Shown piece after piece: positions 19,368 through 27,734 of a DNA stretch of 49,138 nucleotides. The translations under genes and the position numbers were made by a program. Positions within the stretch are counted from its first letter, which is position 1; the number at the start of each line of letters is the position of its first letter. Origin of the DNA: Gammaproteobacteria bacterium (GTDB lineage Bacteria > Pseudomonadota > Gammaproteobacteria > JAADJB01). The notes under the pieces are model-generated. The model saw only the letters and a list, made by a program, of their open reading frames with translations, ran no database searches and was not told the DNA's origin. Where the stretch lies: NCBI GenBank assembly GCA_013151035.1, contig JAADJB010000008.1, positions 99,208 through 148,345 on the forward strand. The letters are read 5' to 3'.

Positions 19368-20114
19368 ATGATTACCTTGCATGAAATGCTGCATCACCTG
19401 GATGATCTGCTGGCGGTGGGTCAATTTAATGATTATTGCCCTAATGGGCTACAAATAGAGGGGCGATCCGAGATCAAGACCCTGGTGACGGGGGTTACGG
19501 CGAGCCAGGCATTGATTGATGAGGCGGTTGCTATGGGTGCCGATGCATTGCTGGTTCATCATGGTTACTTCTGGAAAGGTGAGGATGCGAGGATTACAGG
19601 TATAAAACGTCGTCGAATTGCCAGTCTATTGGCCGCAGATGTCAGTTTACTGGCCTATCATCTGCCACTGGATGCGCATCCCCGCCTGGGTAACAACGTT
19701 CAGTTGGCTGAACGCCTGGGGTTTATCCGGCAGGCTACGGCTGCGGATGGCTTGCTGATGAGTGGGTGTCTGGAGCATAAGATGTCGATTGAGCAGTTGG
19801 CTGACCATATTGGTCAGAGTCTGGAAAGGGATGTTTTGTGTGTCGGCGACGGGCCGGCACAGATTGAATCGCTTGCCTGGTGTAGTGGTGCGGCCCAGTC
19901 TTATATTGATCAGGCGGCCGATCTGGGGGTTGATGCCTTCATTAGTGGTGAGATATCAGAGCCAACGGTGCATATTGCGCGGGAACGTGGAATTCACTAC
20001 TTATCTTGCGGTCACCATGCCACTGAACGCTATGGTGTGCAGGCTCTGGGTGAGTATCTGGCGCAACATTTTTCACTGACTCACTACTTTATTGATATTG
20101 ATAATCCAGTCTGA
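19368..20114 (+). CDS. Nif3-like dinuclear metal-binding protein (YbgI family)
   Basis: The protein has 248 residues. The metal-binding histidines occur in ADALLVHHGYFW and near the end in SCGHHATERYGVQ. The start MITLHEMLHHLDDLL and FNDYCPNGLQIEG are diagnostic. Some members are called GTP cyclohydrolase I type 2, but that activity is not proven in general, so the role is unknown. The RBS region AGAGGTTCCTT before the ATG is shared with dnaQ and nearly with ptsN. The TGA stop sits inside the left end of a MITE-like element. Confidence 0.93.
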   Translation: MITLHEMLHHLDDLLAVGQFNDYCPNGLQIEGRSEIKTLVTGVTASQALIDEAVAMGADALLVHHGYFWKGEDARITGIKRRRIASLLAADVSLLAYHLPLDAHPRLGNNVQLAERLGFIRQATAADGLLMSGCLEHKMSIEQLADHIGQSLERDVLCVGDGPAQIESLAWCSGAAQSYIDQAADLGVDAFISGEISEPTVHIARERGIHYLSCGHHATERYGVQALGEYLAQHFSLTHYFIDIDNPV

Positions 20115-20234
20115 GACCTTTGCATGATAGAGGCAGGAAACGCAGTTAATATCTGGATATTGACAAGTTTTCTAACGAAAAGCAGCAGGGTTTAAGCTGT
20201 TTTTACTTGTGAATCTATTATGCAAAGATCTCAG
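20111..20234. mobile_element. 124-bp MITE-like element with 20-bp terminal inverted repeats
   Basis: The left end CTGAGACCTTTGCATGATAG (20111-20130) and the reverse complement of the right end (20215-20234) agree at 18 of 20 positions. No reading frame lies between them. The GAGACCTTTGCA terminus resembles ends of some IS5-group elements from memory; the parental element is not in this window. An internal hairpin with a T-run (20178-20204) could stop transcription from the Nif3-like gene. Confidence 0.6.
20178..20204 (+). terminator. Weak terminator-like hairpin after the Nif3-like gene
   Basis: AAAAGCAGC and GCTGTTTTT form a 9-bp stem with one G-T pair and a 9-base loop, ending in a run of five T. 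It lies inside the MITE-like element. Confidence 0.4.
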
Positions 20235-20235
20235 T

Positions 20236-20264
20236 TTGACTGATATTTATCATGAAATTATAAT
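20236..20264 (+). promoter_or_regulatory. Near-consensus sigma-70 promoter for petABC
   Basis: TTGACT (20236-20241), a spacer of exactly 17 bases, and TATAAT (20259-20264) give 11 of 12 consensus positions. Transcription would start near 20271, leaving a leader of about 160 bases before petA. The -35 box begins 2 bases after the end of the MITE-like element. The rest of the gap to 20430 holds a direct repeat TGTGGATTCG (20334 and 20360 regions) and no gene. Confidence 0.7.
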
Positions 20265-20430
20265 TTTTTTCCTTTAATAACATTAATTTTATGTGCTAAA
20301 TCCTGTATGATGTGCCCCCAAGCTCGGATCTGTTGTGTGGATTCGAATTTTACAGGATTTGTGGATTCGGCGTGGTACGGGTCTGTTTGTTTTATCGTAT
20401 AGTTGTTCAATCGAGTGGAGAAAATCCCCC

Positions 20431-21024
20431 ATGAGTACAGATGGTGTAGATAATAGCCGACGTCGGTTTTTAACCGTGGCTGCTACCGTCGTAGGTGGCG
20501 TAGGAGCTGCATTTGTTGCCGTTCCTTTCGTTGCCTCGATGCAACCCAGTGCGCGTGCCAAGGCCGCAGGCGCCCCCGTAGAAGCTGATATCAGCAAGAT
20601 TGAGCCGGGGCAAATGATCCGTGTTAAATGGCGTGGCAAGCCGGTCTGGATTCTGCGCCGTACGCCAGAGATGCTGGCAGGCATGAAGGCCATTGAGTCC
20701 TCATTGCGTGATCCGGCATCCAATGAGTCGATTCAGCCTGAATATACGAAGAATGAGTTCCGTGCTATTAAGACAGAGTATCTGGTTGCGATTGGTATCT
20801 GTACGCACCTGGGTTGTTCGCCAACCTATCGTCCAGAGGTGGCTTCGGCTGATCTTGGGCCTGAGTGGAAGGGGGGTTTCTTCTGTCCTTGTCATGGTTC
20901 ACGTTTTGATCTTGCCGGTCGCGTATACAGCGGTGTGCCTGCGCCAACTAATCTGGTCATCCCTGCGCACTATTATATGGGTGATAGCAGAATCCTGATT
21001 GGTCAAGATAAAGGAGTCGCATAA
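20431..21024 (+). CDS. petA: Ubiquinol-cytochrome c reductase, Rieske iron-sulfur subunit
   Basis: The protein has 197 residues from the ATG at 20431; upstream in-frame codons are part of the leader. A twin-arginine-type N-terminus (NSRRRFLT) precedes the membrane helix (about 14-33). The [2Fe-2S] ligands are in CTHLGC (Cys124, His126) and CPCHGS (Cys152, His155), with the disulfide cysteines 129 and 154 present. It moves electrons from quinol at the Qo site to cytochrome c1. Its stop overlaps the petB start (TAATG). Confidence 0.98.
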   Translation: MSTDGVDNSRRRFLTVAATVVGGVGAAFVAVPFVASMQPSARAKAAGAPVEADISKIEPGQMIRVKWRGKPVWILRRTPEMLAGMKAIESSLRDPASNESIQPEYTKNEFRAIKTEYLVAIGICTHLGCSPTYRPEVASADLGPEWKGGFFCPCHGSRFDLAGRVYSGVPAPTNLVIPAHYYMGDSRILIGQDKGVA

Positions 21025-22250
21025 TGAGTAATAAAATGACGGATTTACTCGGTTGGGTTGATGCACGTTTCCCTCTAAGCAAGTTGTGGAATGAACACCT
21101 GGCTGAATATTATGCGCCCAAGAATTTCAATTTCTGGTATTTTTTCGGTTCATTGGCACTGTTAGTGCTGGTTAATCAGATCATTACCGGTATCTGGCTG
21201 ACGATGAACTACAAACCGGATGCTGAGCTGGCCTTTGCCTCGGTTGAATACATCATGCGTGATGTTGAGTGGGGCTGGTTATTGCGTTATATGCACTCGA
21301 CCGGTGCTTCGGCCTTCTTTGTTGTGATCTATTTGCACATGTTCCGTGGTCTGTTGTACGGCTCTTACCGTAAGCCACGTGAATTGATATGGATCTTTGG
21401 TATGTTCCTTTATGTTGCCTTGATGGCAGAGGCCTTTATGGGGTACCTGTTACCTTGGGGTCAGATGTCTTACTGGGGTGCACAGGTGATTATTTCCCTG
21501 TTTGGTGCTATCCCGGGTATTGGTGATGCGCTGGCATTATGGATTCGTGGTGATTTCGTTGTATCGGATGTTACCCTGAACCGTTTCTTTGCCTTCCATG
21601 TTATCGCTGTGCCGATTGTTCTGTTGGGTCTGGTTGTTGCTCACATCCTGGCATTACACGAAGTCGGTTCTAATAACCCGGATGGTGTAGAGATCAAGAA
21701 GCACAAGGACGAAAATGGTATCCCTCTGGATGGCATTCCATTCCACCCCTATTATTCGGTTAAGGATATTGTCGGTGTGGTTGTCTTCCTGATGTTCTTC
21801 TCGCTGATTATCTTCTTCATGCCGGAAATGGGTGGTTACTTCCTGGAGAAGGATAACTTTGTTCCTGCTAATCCGCTGAAGACACCGGAGCATATTGCGC
21901 CTTTATGGTATTTCACGCCATTCTATGCGATCTTGCGTGCAGTGCCTGATAAGTTCCTGGGTGTTGTTGCTATGGGTGCTGCCATTGTGGTGTTGTTCTT
22001 CCTGCCATGGCTGGATCGTAGTCCTGTGAAGTCTATTCGTTATCGTGGTGGTATTTACAAGACGGCGTTGGCCTTGTTTGTGGTCAGCTTCTTCATCCTG
22101 GGTTGGTTAGGTATGCAAGCACCTAATCCAACGCTAACGATGATCTCACGCATTTGTTCTATTATCTATTTTGCCTTCTTCCTGTTGATGCCAATTTACA
22201 CGAAGATGGACAAGACCAAGCCTGTTCCAGAAAGGGTGACATTCAAATGA
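21024..22250 (+). CDS. petB: Ubiquinol-cytochrome c reductase, cytochrome b subunit
   Basis: The protein has 408 residues with eight hydrophobic helices. Haem ligands occur in helix B (YMHSTGASAFFVVIYLHMFRG) and helix D (FFAFHVIAVPIVLLGLVVAH), two histidines each. It carries both quinone sites of the bc1 complex. The Qo motif that reads PEWY in mitochondria is PLWY here (HIAPLWYFTPFYAILRAVPD), so the usual glutamate is absent; related changes such as PVWY are known from Gammaproteobacteria. It is translationally coupled to petA and petC. Confidence 0.98.
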   Translation: MSNKMTDLLGWVDARFPLSKLWNEHLAEYYAPKNFNFWYFFGSLALLVLVNQIITGIWLTMNYKPDAELAFASVEYIMRDVEWGWLLRYMHSTGASAFFVVIYLHMFRGLLYGSYRKPRELIWIFGMFLYVALMAEAFMGYLLPWGQMSYWGAQVIISLFGAIPGIGDALALWIRGDFVVSDVTLNRFFAFHVIAVPIVLLGLVVAHILALHEVGSNNPDGVEIKKHKDENGIPLDGIPFHPYYSVKDIVGVVVFLMFFSLIIFFMPEMGGYFLEKDNFVPANPLKTPEHIAPLWYFTPFYAILRAVPDKFLGVVAMGAAIVVLFFLPWLDRSPVKSIRYRGGIYKTALALFVVSFFILGWLGMQAPNPTLTMISRICSIIYFAFFLLMPIYTKMDKTKPVPERVTFK

Positions 22251-22972
22251 AAAGTAAAATTTTATTAGCTTTTGTGAGCCTGTTTTTTTCAGCCGCCAGC
22301 CTTGCGTCCGCCGGTGGACACCTGGATCATGCCAAGGTGGATGTCTCCGATCAACAGTCACTGCAACGTGGTGCAACGATGTTTGTTAACTACTGCATGG
22401 GCTGTCATTCTGCGGGTTATATGCGTTATAACCAGATGTCAGCGGGTCTGGGTCTGAGTGAGACCGAGATTATGGATACCCTGATGCCGGCCAATGCGAA
22501 GATTGCAGAACATATGAATTCTGCTATGCCTGCTGCTGATGCAACCGTTTGGTTTGGTACTGCACCCCCTGACTTGAGCTTGGTTGCCCGTTCACGCGGG
22601 GTTGATTGGTTGTACACCTATCTGCGTTCCTTCTATAAGGATGATTCACGTCCGTTTGGTGTTAATAATCGTGTGTTTGCTGATGTGGGTATGCCTAATG
22701 TCCTGTGGGAACTACAGGGTATACAGGTTCCTGTCTATGAGACGGTTAATGGTATACAGGTGATTGAGAAACTGGCACTTGAAACACCCGGTACAATGAG
22801 TCCTGAGGAGTATGATGCAGCAGTGTTGGATCTGGTGAGTTTTCTGTCTTATATCGCCGAACCGATACAGTTAGAACGTCAGGCATTGGGTATAAAGGTC
22901 TTGATCTTTCTTGCCATATTCCTTGTTATTGCCTATTTGTTGAAGAAAGAGTACTGGAAGGATATTCATTAA
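22247..22972 (+). CDS. petC: Ubiquinol-cytochrome c reductase, cytochrome c1 subunit
   Basis: The protein has 241 residues with a signal peptide ending near LASA (about residue 22), a haem-binding CMGCH (50-54), the typical GTAPPDLSLVARSRG segment and a C-terminal membrane anchor (about 210-230). It accepts electrons from the Rieske protein and passes them to a soluble or membrane cytochrome c. The ATG at 22247 overlaps the petB stop; upstream in-frame codons inside petB were not used. sspA starts at its last base. Confidence 0.97.
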   Translation: MKSKILLAFVSLFFSAASLASAGGHLDHAKVDVSDQQSLQRGATMFVNYCMGCHSAGYMRYNQMSAGLGLSETEIMDTLMPANAKIAEHMNSAMPAADATVWFGTAPPDLSLVARSRGVDWLYTYLRSFYKDDSRPFGVNNRVFADVGMPNVLWELQGIQVPVYETVNGIQVIEKLALETPGTMSPEEYDAAVLDLVSFLSYIAEPIQLERQALGIKVLIFLAIFLVIAYLLKKEYWKDIH

Positions 22973-23598
22973 TGGCTGTTGTAGCGAGTCGTCGATCGAT
23001 AATGACGTTATTTTCCGAGGCGAGTTGTCCTTATAGCCATCGGGTTCGATTAGTGTTGGCTGTTAAGGGTATCACGGTTGAGATTAATGATGTTGATCTG
23101 GATAATCCACCGGAGGATCTGATTGATCTGAATCCTTACCGTACGGTGCCAACCCTGGTTGACCGGGATCTGGTGCTATATGGTTCTCAGGTTATTATGG
23201 AATATCTAGATGAACGTTTTCCACATCCGCCATTGATGGCAGTTGATCCGGTATCTAGAGCAAAGTCTCGATTGATGATTTACCGAATTAACAAGGATTG
23301 GTATGGTCTGCTGGAGGCATTGACCGGGAAAAATGAGAAGGCTGCAAACAAGGCTCGTAAGATGTTGCGTGATAGCCTGACCTCTAGTGCAGAAGTTTTT
23401 GCCGCTAAGCCTTATTTTCTTAATGATGATCTCAGTCTGGTTGATTGTTGTCTGGCACCGTTGTTGTGGCGTTTGAGATCATACGATATTGAGCTGCCCA
23501 AACAGGCGCGGGCTGTGCTTGAATATGCCAATCGAGTGTTTGATCGGGAAGATTTTCAAGAAAGTCTGACAGAGATCGAAGAAGAGATGATGGACTAA
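22972..23598 (+). CDS. sspA: Stringent starvation protein A
   Basis: The protein has 208 residues with a GST-like fold: a thioredoxin-type N-terminal half (MTLFSEASCPYSHRVRLVLA, NPYRTVPTLVDRDLVLYGSQVIMEYL in key parts) and a helical C-terminal half. SspA binds sigma-70 RNA polymerase and alters promoter use in stationary phase and acid stress; it lacks glutathione transferase activity. It overlaps petC by one base and is followed directly by sspB, the usual petABC-sspAB order. Confidence 0.95.
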   Translation: MAVVASRRSIMTLFSEASCPYSHRVRLVLAVKGITVEINDVDLDNPPEDLIDLNPYRTVPTLVDRDLVLYGSQVIMEYLDERFPHPPLMAVDPVSRAKSRLMIYRINKDWYGLLEALTGKNEKAANKARKMLRDSLTSSAEVFAAKPYFLNDDLSLVDCCLAPLLWRLRSYDIELPKQARAVLEYANRVFDREDFQESLTEIEEEMMD

Positions 23599-23988
23599 AT
23601 GACCTCGAGTCGTCCCTATTTAATCCGTGCTCTTTATGAGTGGATTATGGATAACGAGTATACCCCTTATATCCTGGTGAACACCGGGGTTGATGGGGTA
23701 GAGGTGCCGAGTGCGCATATCAAGGATGAACAATTAACTCTGAATATTAATCCGTTAGCCGTACAAAATCTTTCTATGGGTAATGAATTTATTAGTTTTA
23801 GTGCGCGTTTTTCAGGTAAAACAACCGATATTTTCTTGCCAATCGCCTCGATCCTTGCAGTCTATGCGCAGGAGAATGGTAAGGGAATGGTTTTTTCCAT
23901 AGAAGAGAATGAAAATCCTGTGCCACCAGAACCAGGGCCTGATGCTAGTAAAAAGCCCGGTAAGCCGCAACTAACCGTGGTTAAATAG
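23599..23988 (+). CDS. sspB: ClpXP protease specificity factor SspB
   Basis: The protein has 129 residues. The substrate-binding domain begins SSRPYLIRALYEWIMDNEYTPYILV and is followed by a flexible proline-rich linker (PVPPEPGPDASKKPG) and the C-terminal ClpX-docking segment KPQLTVVK, which matches the XB motif of E. coli SspB. It delivers ssrA-tagged peptides to ClpXP. It converges with the HDOD gene after 10 bases, with no room for a separate terminator. Confidence 0.95.
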   Translation: MTSSRPYLIRALYEWIMDNEYTPYILVNTGVDGVEVPSAHIKDEQLTLNINPLAVQNLSMGNEFISFSARFSGKTTDIFLPIASILAVYAQENGKGMVFSIEENENPVPPEPGPDASKKPGKPQLTVVK

Positions 23989-23998
23989 CTTATCGACC

Positions 23999-24862
23999 TT
24001 ATTCGGCAAGGGATTGAGCCATTGTTCGGTTCTTTTTATCCTGCATACAGAGCTTGCTGATTTCCTTGAGTATGCGTTCCTTTTTTAATTCCTTGATATT
24101 AATGTCTTCAATCAAATCTTCATTCTCAAAGATCACTTCCGGGTTGTGATACATCAGGTTTGATACATTGGAGCAATAACGGATTAATGTAGCCTCTTTC
24201 CAGTGATCTCCCCGGTATGCGGGATCAGACTGATATTCAATCATACAAATAATATCTTCGGGCAATTCCCAGGACTTCACCAGAGAGGTGATTGCCTGGT
24301 ATTCGTTGATTCCGATTTCTATAGATTCCATGTTAATAATGACATCTTCATCCATGTTGCTACAACTGGATAAAATCTTGTCCATCTGTTGAGGAAAGCT
24401 ATGTGCCAATATCAGTCGGCCAAGGTTATGGATTAAACCGGCGAGATAAACACTGTGAATCTGTTCTTTAGAACGGCCAATGTAAGGTGCTAGACCGGCA
24501 CATAACGAGGCGGTCTCTATGGATTGATACCAATAGTGGTCAATATGAAAGTGTTGGCACTTTTTACTATTGAAGGGTTTATTCAAGGCGATACCGAGGG
24601 CGAGATTTTTAACCAGATTCAGACCTAATACACGAATAATGGCATCAACAATGGTATATATCTTATCGCGATAACCAAAATAGGCTGAGTTGGCTAAACC
24701 GATGATGCGGGTCGTGAGTCCGGGGTCAAGTTGAATGATGGTCGCTAGTTCGTGGATATTAATGTCTTCACGCCCAGCCTCATAGATGAGTCTTTGTGCC
24801 ACAGCGGGAAGAGGTGGCACTTGCAGGATTTCAGAATATTTGTCGTCAGGTATTTTATTCAC
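23999..24862 (-). CDS. HDOD-domain signalling protein
   Basis: The protein has 287 residues, nearly all one HDOD domain: LPPLPAVAQRLI-type start (QVPPLPAVAQRLIYEAG), LATIIQLDPGLTTRIIGLANSAYFG and YLAGLIHNLGRLILAHSFP. HDOD is an HD-related module without reliable phosphohydrolase residues (the HD pair reads HN here) and is used in stress, motility and c-di-GMP signalling. The specific role is unknown. It lies 10 bases downstream of nadC on the same strand. Confidence 0.9.
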   Translation of the reverse strand: MNKIPDDKYSEILQVPPLPAVAQRLIYEAGREDINIHELATIIQLDPGLTTRIIGLANSAYFGYRDKIYTIVDAIIRVLGLNLVKNLALGIALNKPFNSKKCQHFHIDHYWYQSIETASLCAGLAPYIGRSKEQIHSVYLAGLIHNLGRLILAHSFPQQMDKILSSCSNMDEDVIINMESIEIGINEYQAITSLVKSWELPEDIICMIEYQSDPAYRGDHWKEATLIRYCSNVSNLMYHNPEVIFENEDLIEDINIKELKKERILKEISKLCMQDKKNRTMAQSLAE

Positions 24863-24872
24863 GGTTCCCGCA

Positions 24873-25709
24873 CTACTCGAATAGCATCGAAAGATCGACA
24901 GCCTGTATGTTTTTGGTCAGGCTACCGGTTGAGATCCAGTCAACTCCGGTAGCGGCAACCGCAGATATGTTTTCCAGCGTAATACCGCCGGATGCCTCTA
25001 ATGAGGCTTTATTATCATTGATTTTAACTGCATCTTCCAGTTGTGCCAGGCTAAAATTGTCTAATAACAGACGTTCAGCCCCATTATCAATGGCGATACG
25101 GAGCTCATCCAGTGACTCAACCTCGACCTCTATGAAGAGTCCTGTCTTCAGTTTTTGAGCCTGCTGTATGGCCTTCACGATACCCCCTGCTGCCTGGATA
25201 TGATTTTCCTTGATAAGGATGCCATCGTACAGTCCAGTGCGATGGTTTTTACAGCCTCCTGTTTTAACTGCATATTTTAGCTCCAGTCGGAGGCCGGGAA
25301 TAGTCTTGCGGGTGTCCAGTATCTGCGTTTTTGTATCGGATACCTGATCAGCATAACGTCTTGATAAGGTTGCTACGCCGGACAGGGTTTGCAGGAAATT
25401 CAGGGCAGTTCGCTCACCGCTTAACAAATTCCTGGAATTCCCCTGTAGTGTGCATAGCATTTCATTTTTTGCGATGATATCTCCATCCTGATAGTGCCAG
25501 TGAATAGCTATCGTCTCATCAATCTCTTGCAGTGTTTGCTCAAACCATTCACAACCACAGAGAACAATGGGTTCACGGGTAATGACCCTGGCCTGGCTGA
25601 TGTGATCGGCAGGGATGAGTGCCGCAGTAACGTCTCCGGAGCCAATATCTTCCTGCAAGGCTCGGGTGACACTATTTGAAATATATTCTTTATCTGCTTG
25701 AGAATGCAT
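24873..25709 (-). CDS. nadC: Nicotinate-nucleotide pyrophosphorylase (carboxylating)
   Basis: The protein has 278 residues with the quinolinate phosphoribosyltransferase pattern: ALQEDIGSGDVTAALI, LLSGERTALNFLQTLSGVAT and DTRKTIPGLR followed by KYAVKTGGCKNHR and LIKENHI. It converts quinolinate and PRPP to nicotinate mononucleotide in NAD synthesis. Its start codon overlaps the stop of the upstream FKBP gene by one base. Confidence 0.97.
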   Translation of the reverse strand: MHSQADKEYISNSVTRALQEDIGSGDVTAALIPADHISQARVITREPIVLCGCEWFEQTLQEIDETIAIHWHYQDGDIIAKNEMLCTLQGNSRNLLSGERTALNFLQTLSGVATLSRRYADQVSDTKTQILDTRKTIPGLRLELKYAVKTGGCKNHRTGLYDGILIKENHIQAAGGIVKAIQQAQKLKTGLFIEVEVESLDELRIAIDNGAERLLLDNFSLAQLEDAVKINDNKASLEASGGITLENISAVAATGVDWISTGSLTKNIQAVDLSMLFE

Positions 25710-26062
25710 TATTCAGAAATGGCAAGTAACTCAATTTCGAAGATCAAGGTTGCATTGGCTGGAATGGCACCACCACCAGCACCTTGTGGTCCATAGCCAA
25801 GATCTGAAGGGATGGTTAATTTTCGTTTGCCACCAATCTTCATACCCTTAACACCTTCATCCCAGCCGCGAATAACATAACCCACATCAAGAGGGAAATT
25901 AAAAGGTTCATTACGCGCTACGCTGGAATCAAACTCGGTACCATCTTCCAACCAGCCGGTATAATGCACCGTTACCGTCTGTCCGGCACCGGTTGCCAGT
26001 TGACCGTCACCTAAAGTGAGATCGTCATATTGCAGTCCTGATTCTGTGGTATGTTCAGACAT
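25709..26062 (-). CDS. FKBP-type peptidyl-prolyl cis-trans isomerase
   Basis: The protein has 117 residues and is a single FKBP domain: VTVHYTGWLEDGTEFDSSV, the central VIRGWDEGVKGMKIGGKRKL, and GYGPQGAGGGAIPANATLIFEIELL. No signal peptide is present, so it should be cytoplasmic. ATG 26062 was chosen over one 90 bases upstream because it has an AAGGA ribosome binding site and matches family length. It is coupled to nadC. Confidence 0.93.
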   Translation of the reverse strand: MSEHTTESGLQYDDLTLGDGQLATGAGQTVTVHYTGWLEDGTEFDSSVARNEPFNFPLDVGYVIRGWDEGVKGMKIGGKRKLTIPSDLGYGPQGAGGGAIPANATLIFEIELLAISE

Positions 26063-26197
26063 GGATATTCCTTCGATGATTAGATTTCTTGTAGATAGAT
26101 TGAGATTGTAGCAAGTGTATTCAGTCTTGTCTTGAAAGAAAATCTGATTCATGCAAAGCTTCCATGCTATTAATACTTAAGGGATATAGAAGCCTCT

Positions 26198-26932
26198 GTG
26201 AAAAAGCAATTTTTAGCCTTGTTTTTATCAATGCGCGGTAGTATTGCGGATCTTTTACCGATAATTCTGGTGATTGCATTCTTTCAGTTGCTTGTGATTC
26301 AACAGCCGATTCCTGATTTGTTGGATATTGTAATGGGTGTGGTTTTTGTGGTGATCGGATTGAGCCTGTTTGTACGAGGTCTTGAACTGGGTCTGTTCCC
26401 GATTGGTGAATCCATGGCCTATGCCTTTTCTAAAAAAGGAAGTTTGTTCTGGTTGCTGTGTTTTTCATTTGCCCTTGGTTTTGGTACTACAGTGGCAGAA
26501 CCGGCATTAATTGCTGTGGCTAATGAGGCGGCAGCGGTTGCCGCTGATGCCGGGGTTATTGCTGGCAGTGATGAGGCAACAAAGGCTTATGCCTCAGGTC
26601 TACGTTTTACCGTGGCAATATCCGTTGGTTTTTCCCTGATACTGGGTGTGTTTCGTATTGTCATGGGCTGGCCAGTGCATTATTTTATTATGGCAGGTTA
26701 TACGCTGGTCGTTATTATGACCGGGTTTGCACCTAAAGAGATTATTGGTATTGCCTATGACTCCGGTGGGGTAACAACCTCGACGATTACTGTCCCGCTG
26801 GTGACTGCATTAGGGGTGGGTCTGGCGCTATCGATCAAGGGGCGTAACCCGATGGTTGATGGTTTTGGTCTGATTGCCTTTGCCTCCTTGATGCCGATTA
26901 TCTTTGTGCTTGCTTACGGGATGATTATGTAA
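26198..26932 (+). CDS. DUF1538 membrane protein, first subunit (UmpA-like)
   Basis: The protein has 244 residues with about six or seven hydrophobic helices. DUF1538 landmarks are [21 protein letters not shown], the TTVAEPAL motif and the glycine-rich [21 protein letters not shown], then [14 protein letters not shown]. The start is GTG at 26198. The second subunit starts at its last base, so the two are made together. From memory, a DUF1538 pair of Halomonas (UmpAB) was reported as a two-component Na+(Li+,K+)/H+ antiporter; that function is inferred here, not shown. Two regulator-like genes follow. Confidence 0.88.
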   Translation: MKKQFLALFLSMRGSIADLLPIILVIAFFQLLVIQQPIPDLLDIVMGVVFVVIGLSLFVRGLELGLFPIGESMAYAFSKKGSLFWLLCFSFALGFGTTVAEPALIAVANEAAAVAADAGVIAGSDEATKAYASGLRFTVAISVGFSLILGVFRIVMGWPVHYFIMAGYTLVVIMTGFAPKEIIGIAYDSGGVTTSTITVPLVTALGVGLALSIKGRNPMVDGFGLIAFASLMPIIFVLAYGMIM

Positions 26933-27714
26933 TGCAGTCGCTTATCGAGTTACTCATGGTTTTTTGGCAGACGGTACAGGATGTGTTGCCGATTGCCGTT
27001 ATTATCTTTGGTTTTCAACTGCTGGTTATTCGTCGTCCGATACCTAATCTGGGCAAGGTGTGTGTCGGCTTTGTCTATGTGTTGATTGGTTTAACCTTTT
27101 TTCTTGAAGGGTTGGAACATGCCTTATTTCCACTAGGTAAACTTATGGCAAAGCAGTTAACGGATACCCGTTTTCTCCTGGGTGATGATCATTTGCCGAG
27201 TTATATTCTGCACTGGTCTGATTATACGTGGGTCTATCTGTTTGCTGCAGCGATTGGTTTTGCTACGACAGTGGCTGAACCGGCATTATTGGCGGTAGCC
27301 ATCAAGGCAAAGGATGTCTCGGGTGGTGTCATTGGTGTCTGGGGGCTGCGTATTGCCGTGGCGGTTGGTGTTTCTTTTGGTCTTACCCTGGGCGTGTTCA
27401 GGATTATTACCGGAACCCCATTACATTATTATATTATTACCGGTTATGTCATTGTGATTATCCAGACCTTTTATGCACCACGTATGATTATCCCTCTTGC
27501 CTATGATTCCGGTGGTGTAACGACCTCGACGGTAACCGTGCCTTTGGTTGCTGCCCTCGGTCTGGGTTTGGCAAGTACAGTACCTGGACGAAGCCCCCTG
27601 CTGGATGGTTTTGGTTTGATTGCCTTTGCCAGTCTATTTCCGATTATTTCGGTGATGGTCTATGCGCAATTAAGCGAATGGTGGTCAAGAAGGAATAAAA
27701 ATCTTAATGAGTAA
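26932..27714 (+). CDS. DUF1538 membrane protein, second subunit (UmpB-like)
   Basis: The protein has 260 residues and is homologous to the preceding gene product along its length: [54 protein letters not shown] and [14 protein letters not shown]. It differs mainly in a longer loop after the second helix (residues about 66-100). The one-base overlap with the upstream gene and the duplicated motifs suggest a heterodimer with pseudo-twofold symmetry. The motif repeats are seen; transport is inferred from the family. Confidence 0.88.
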   Translation: MQSLIELLMVFWQTVQDVLPIAVIIFGFQLLVIRRPIPNLGKVCVGFVYVLIGLTFFLEGLEHALFPLGKLMAKQLTDTRFLLGDDHLPSYILHWSDYTWVYLFAAAIGFATTVAEPALLAVAIKAKDVSGGVIGVWGLRIAVAVGVSFGLTLGVFRIITGTPLHYYIITGYVIVIIQTFYAPRMIIPLAYDSGGVTTSTVTVPLVAALGLGLASTVPGRSPLLDGFGLIAFASLFPIISVMVYAQLSEWWSRRNKNLNE

Positions 27715-27734
27715 TAAAACTTGCGGAGAAAGAT

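Noticed and set aside
20335-20430. N-terminal extension of petA
   Set aside because: The upstream codons lie in the leader and would put a long segment in front of the twin-arginine signal; ATG 20431 fits the family.
26063-26197. Promoter for the DUF1538 operon
   Set aside because: A TGCTATTAAT extended -10-like string exists, but no acceptable -35 at proper spacing, so it was not listed.
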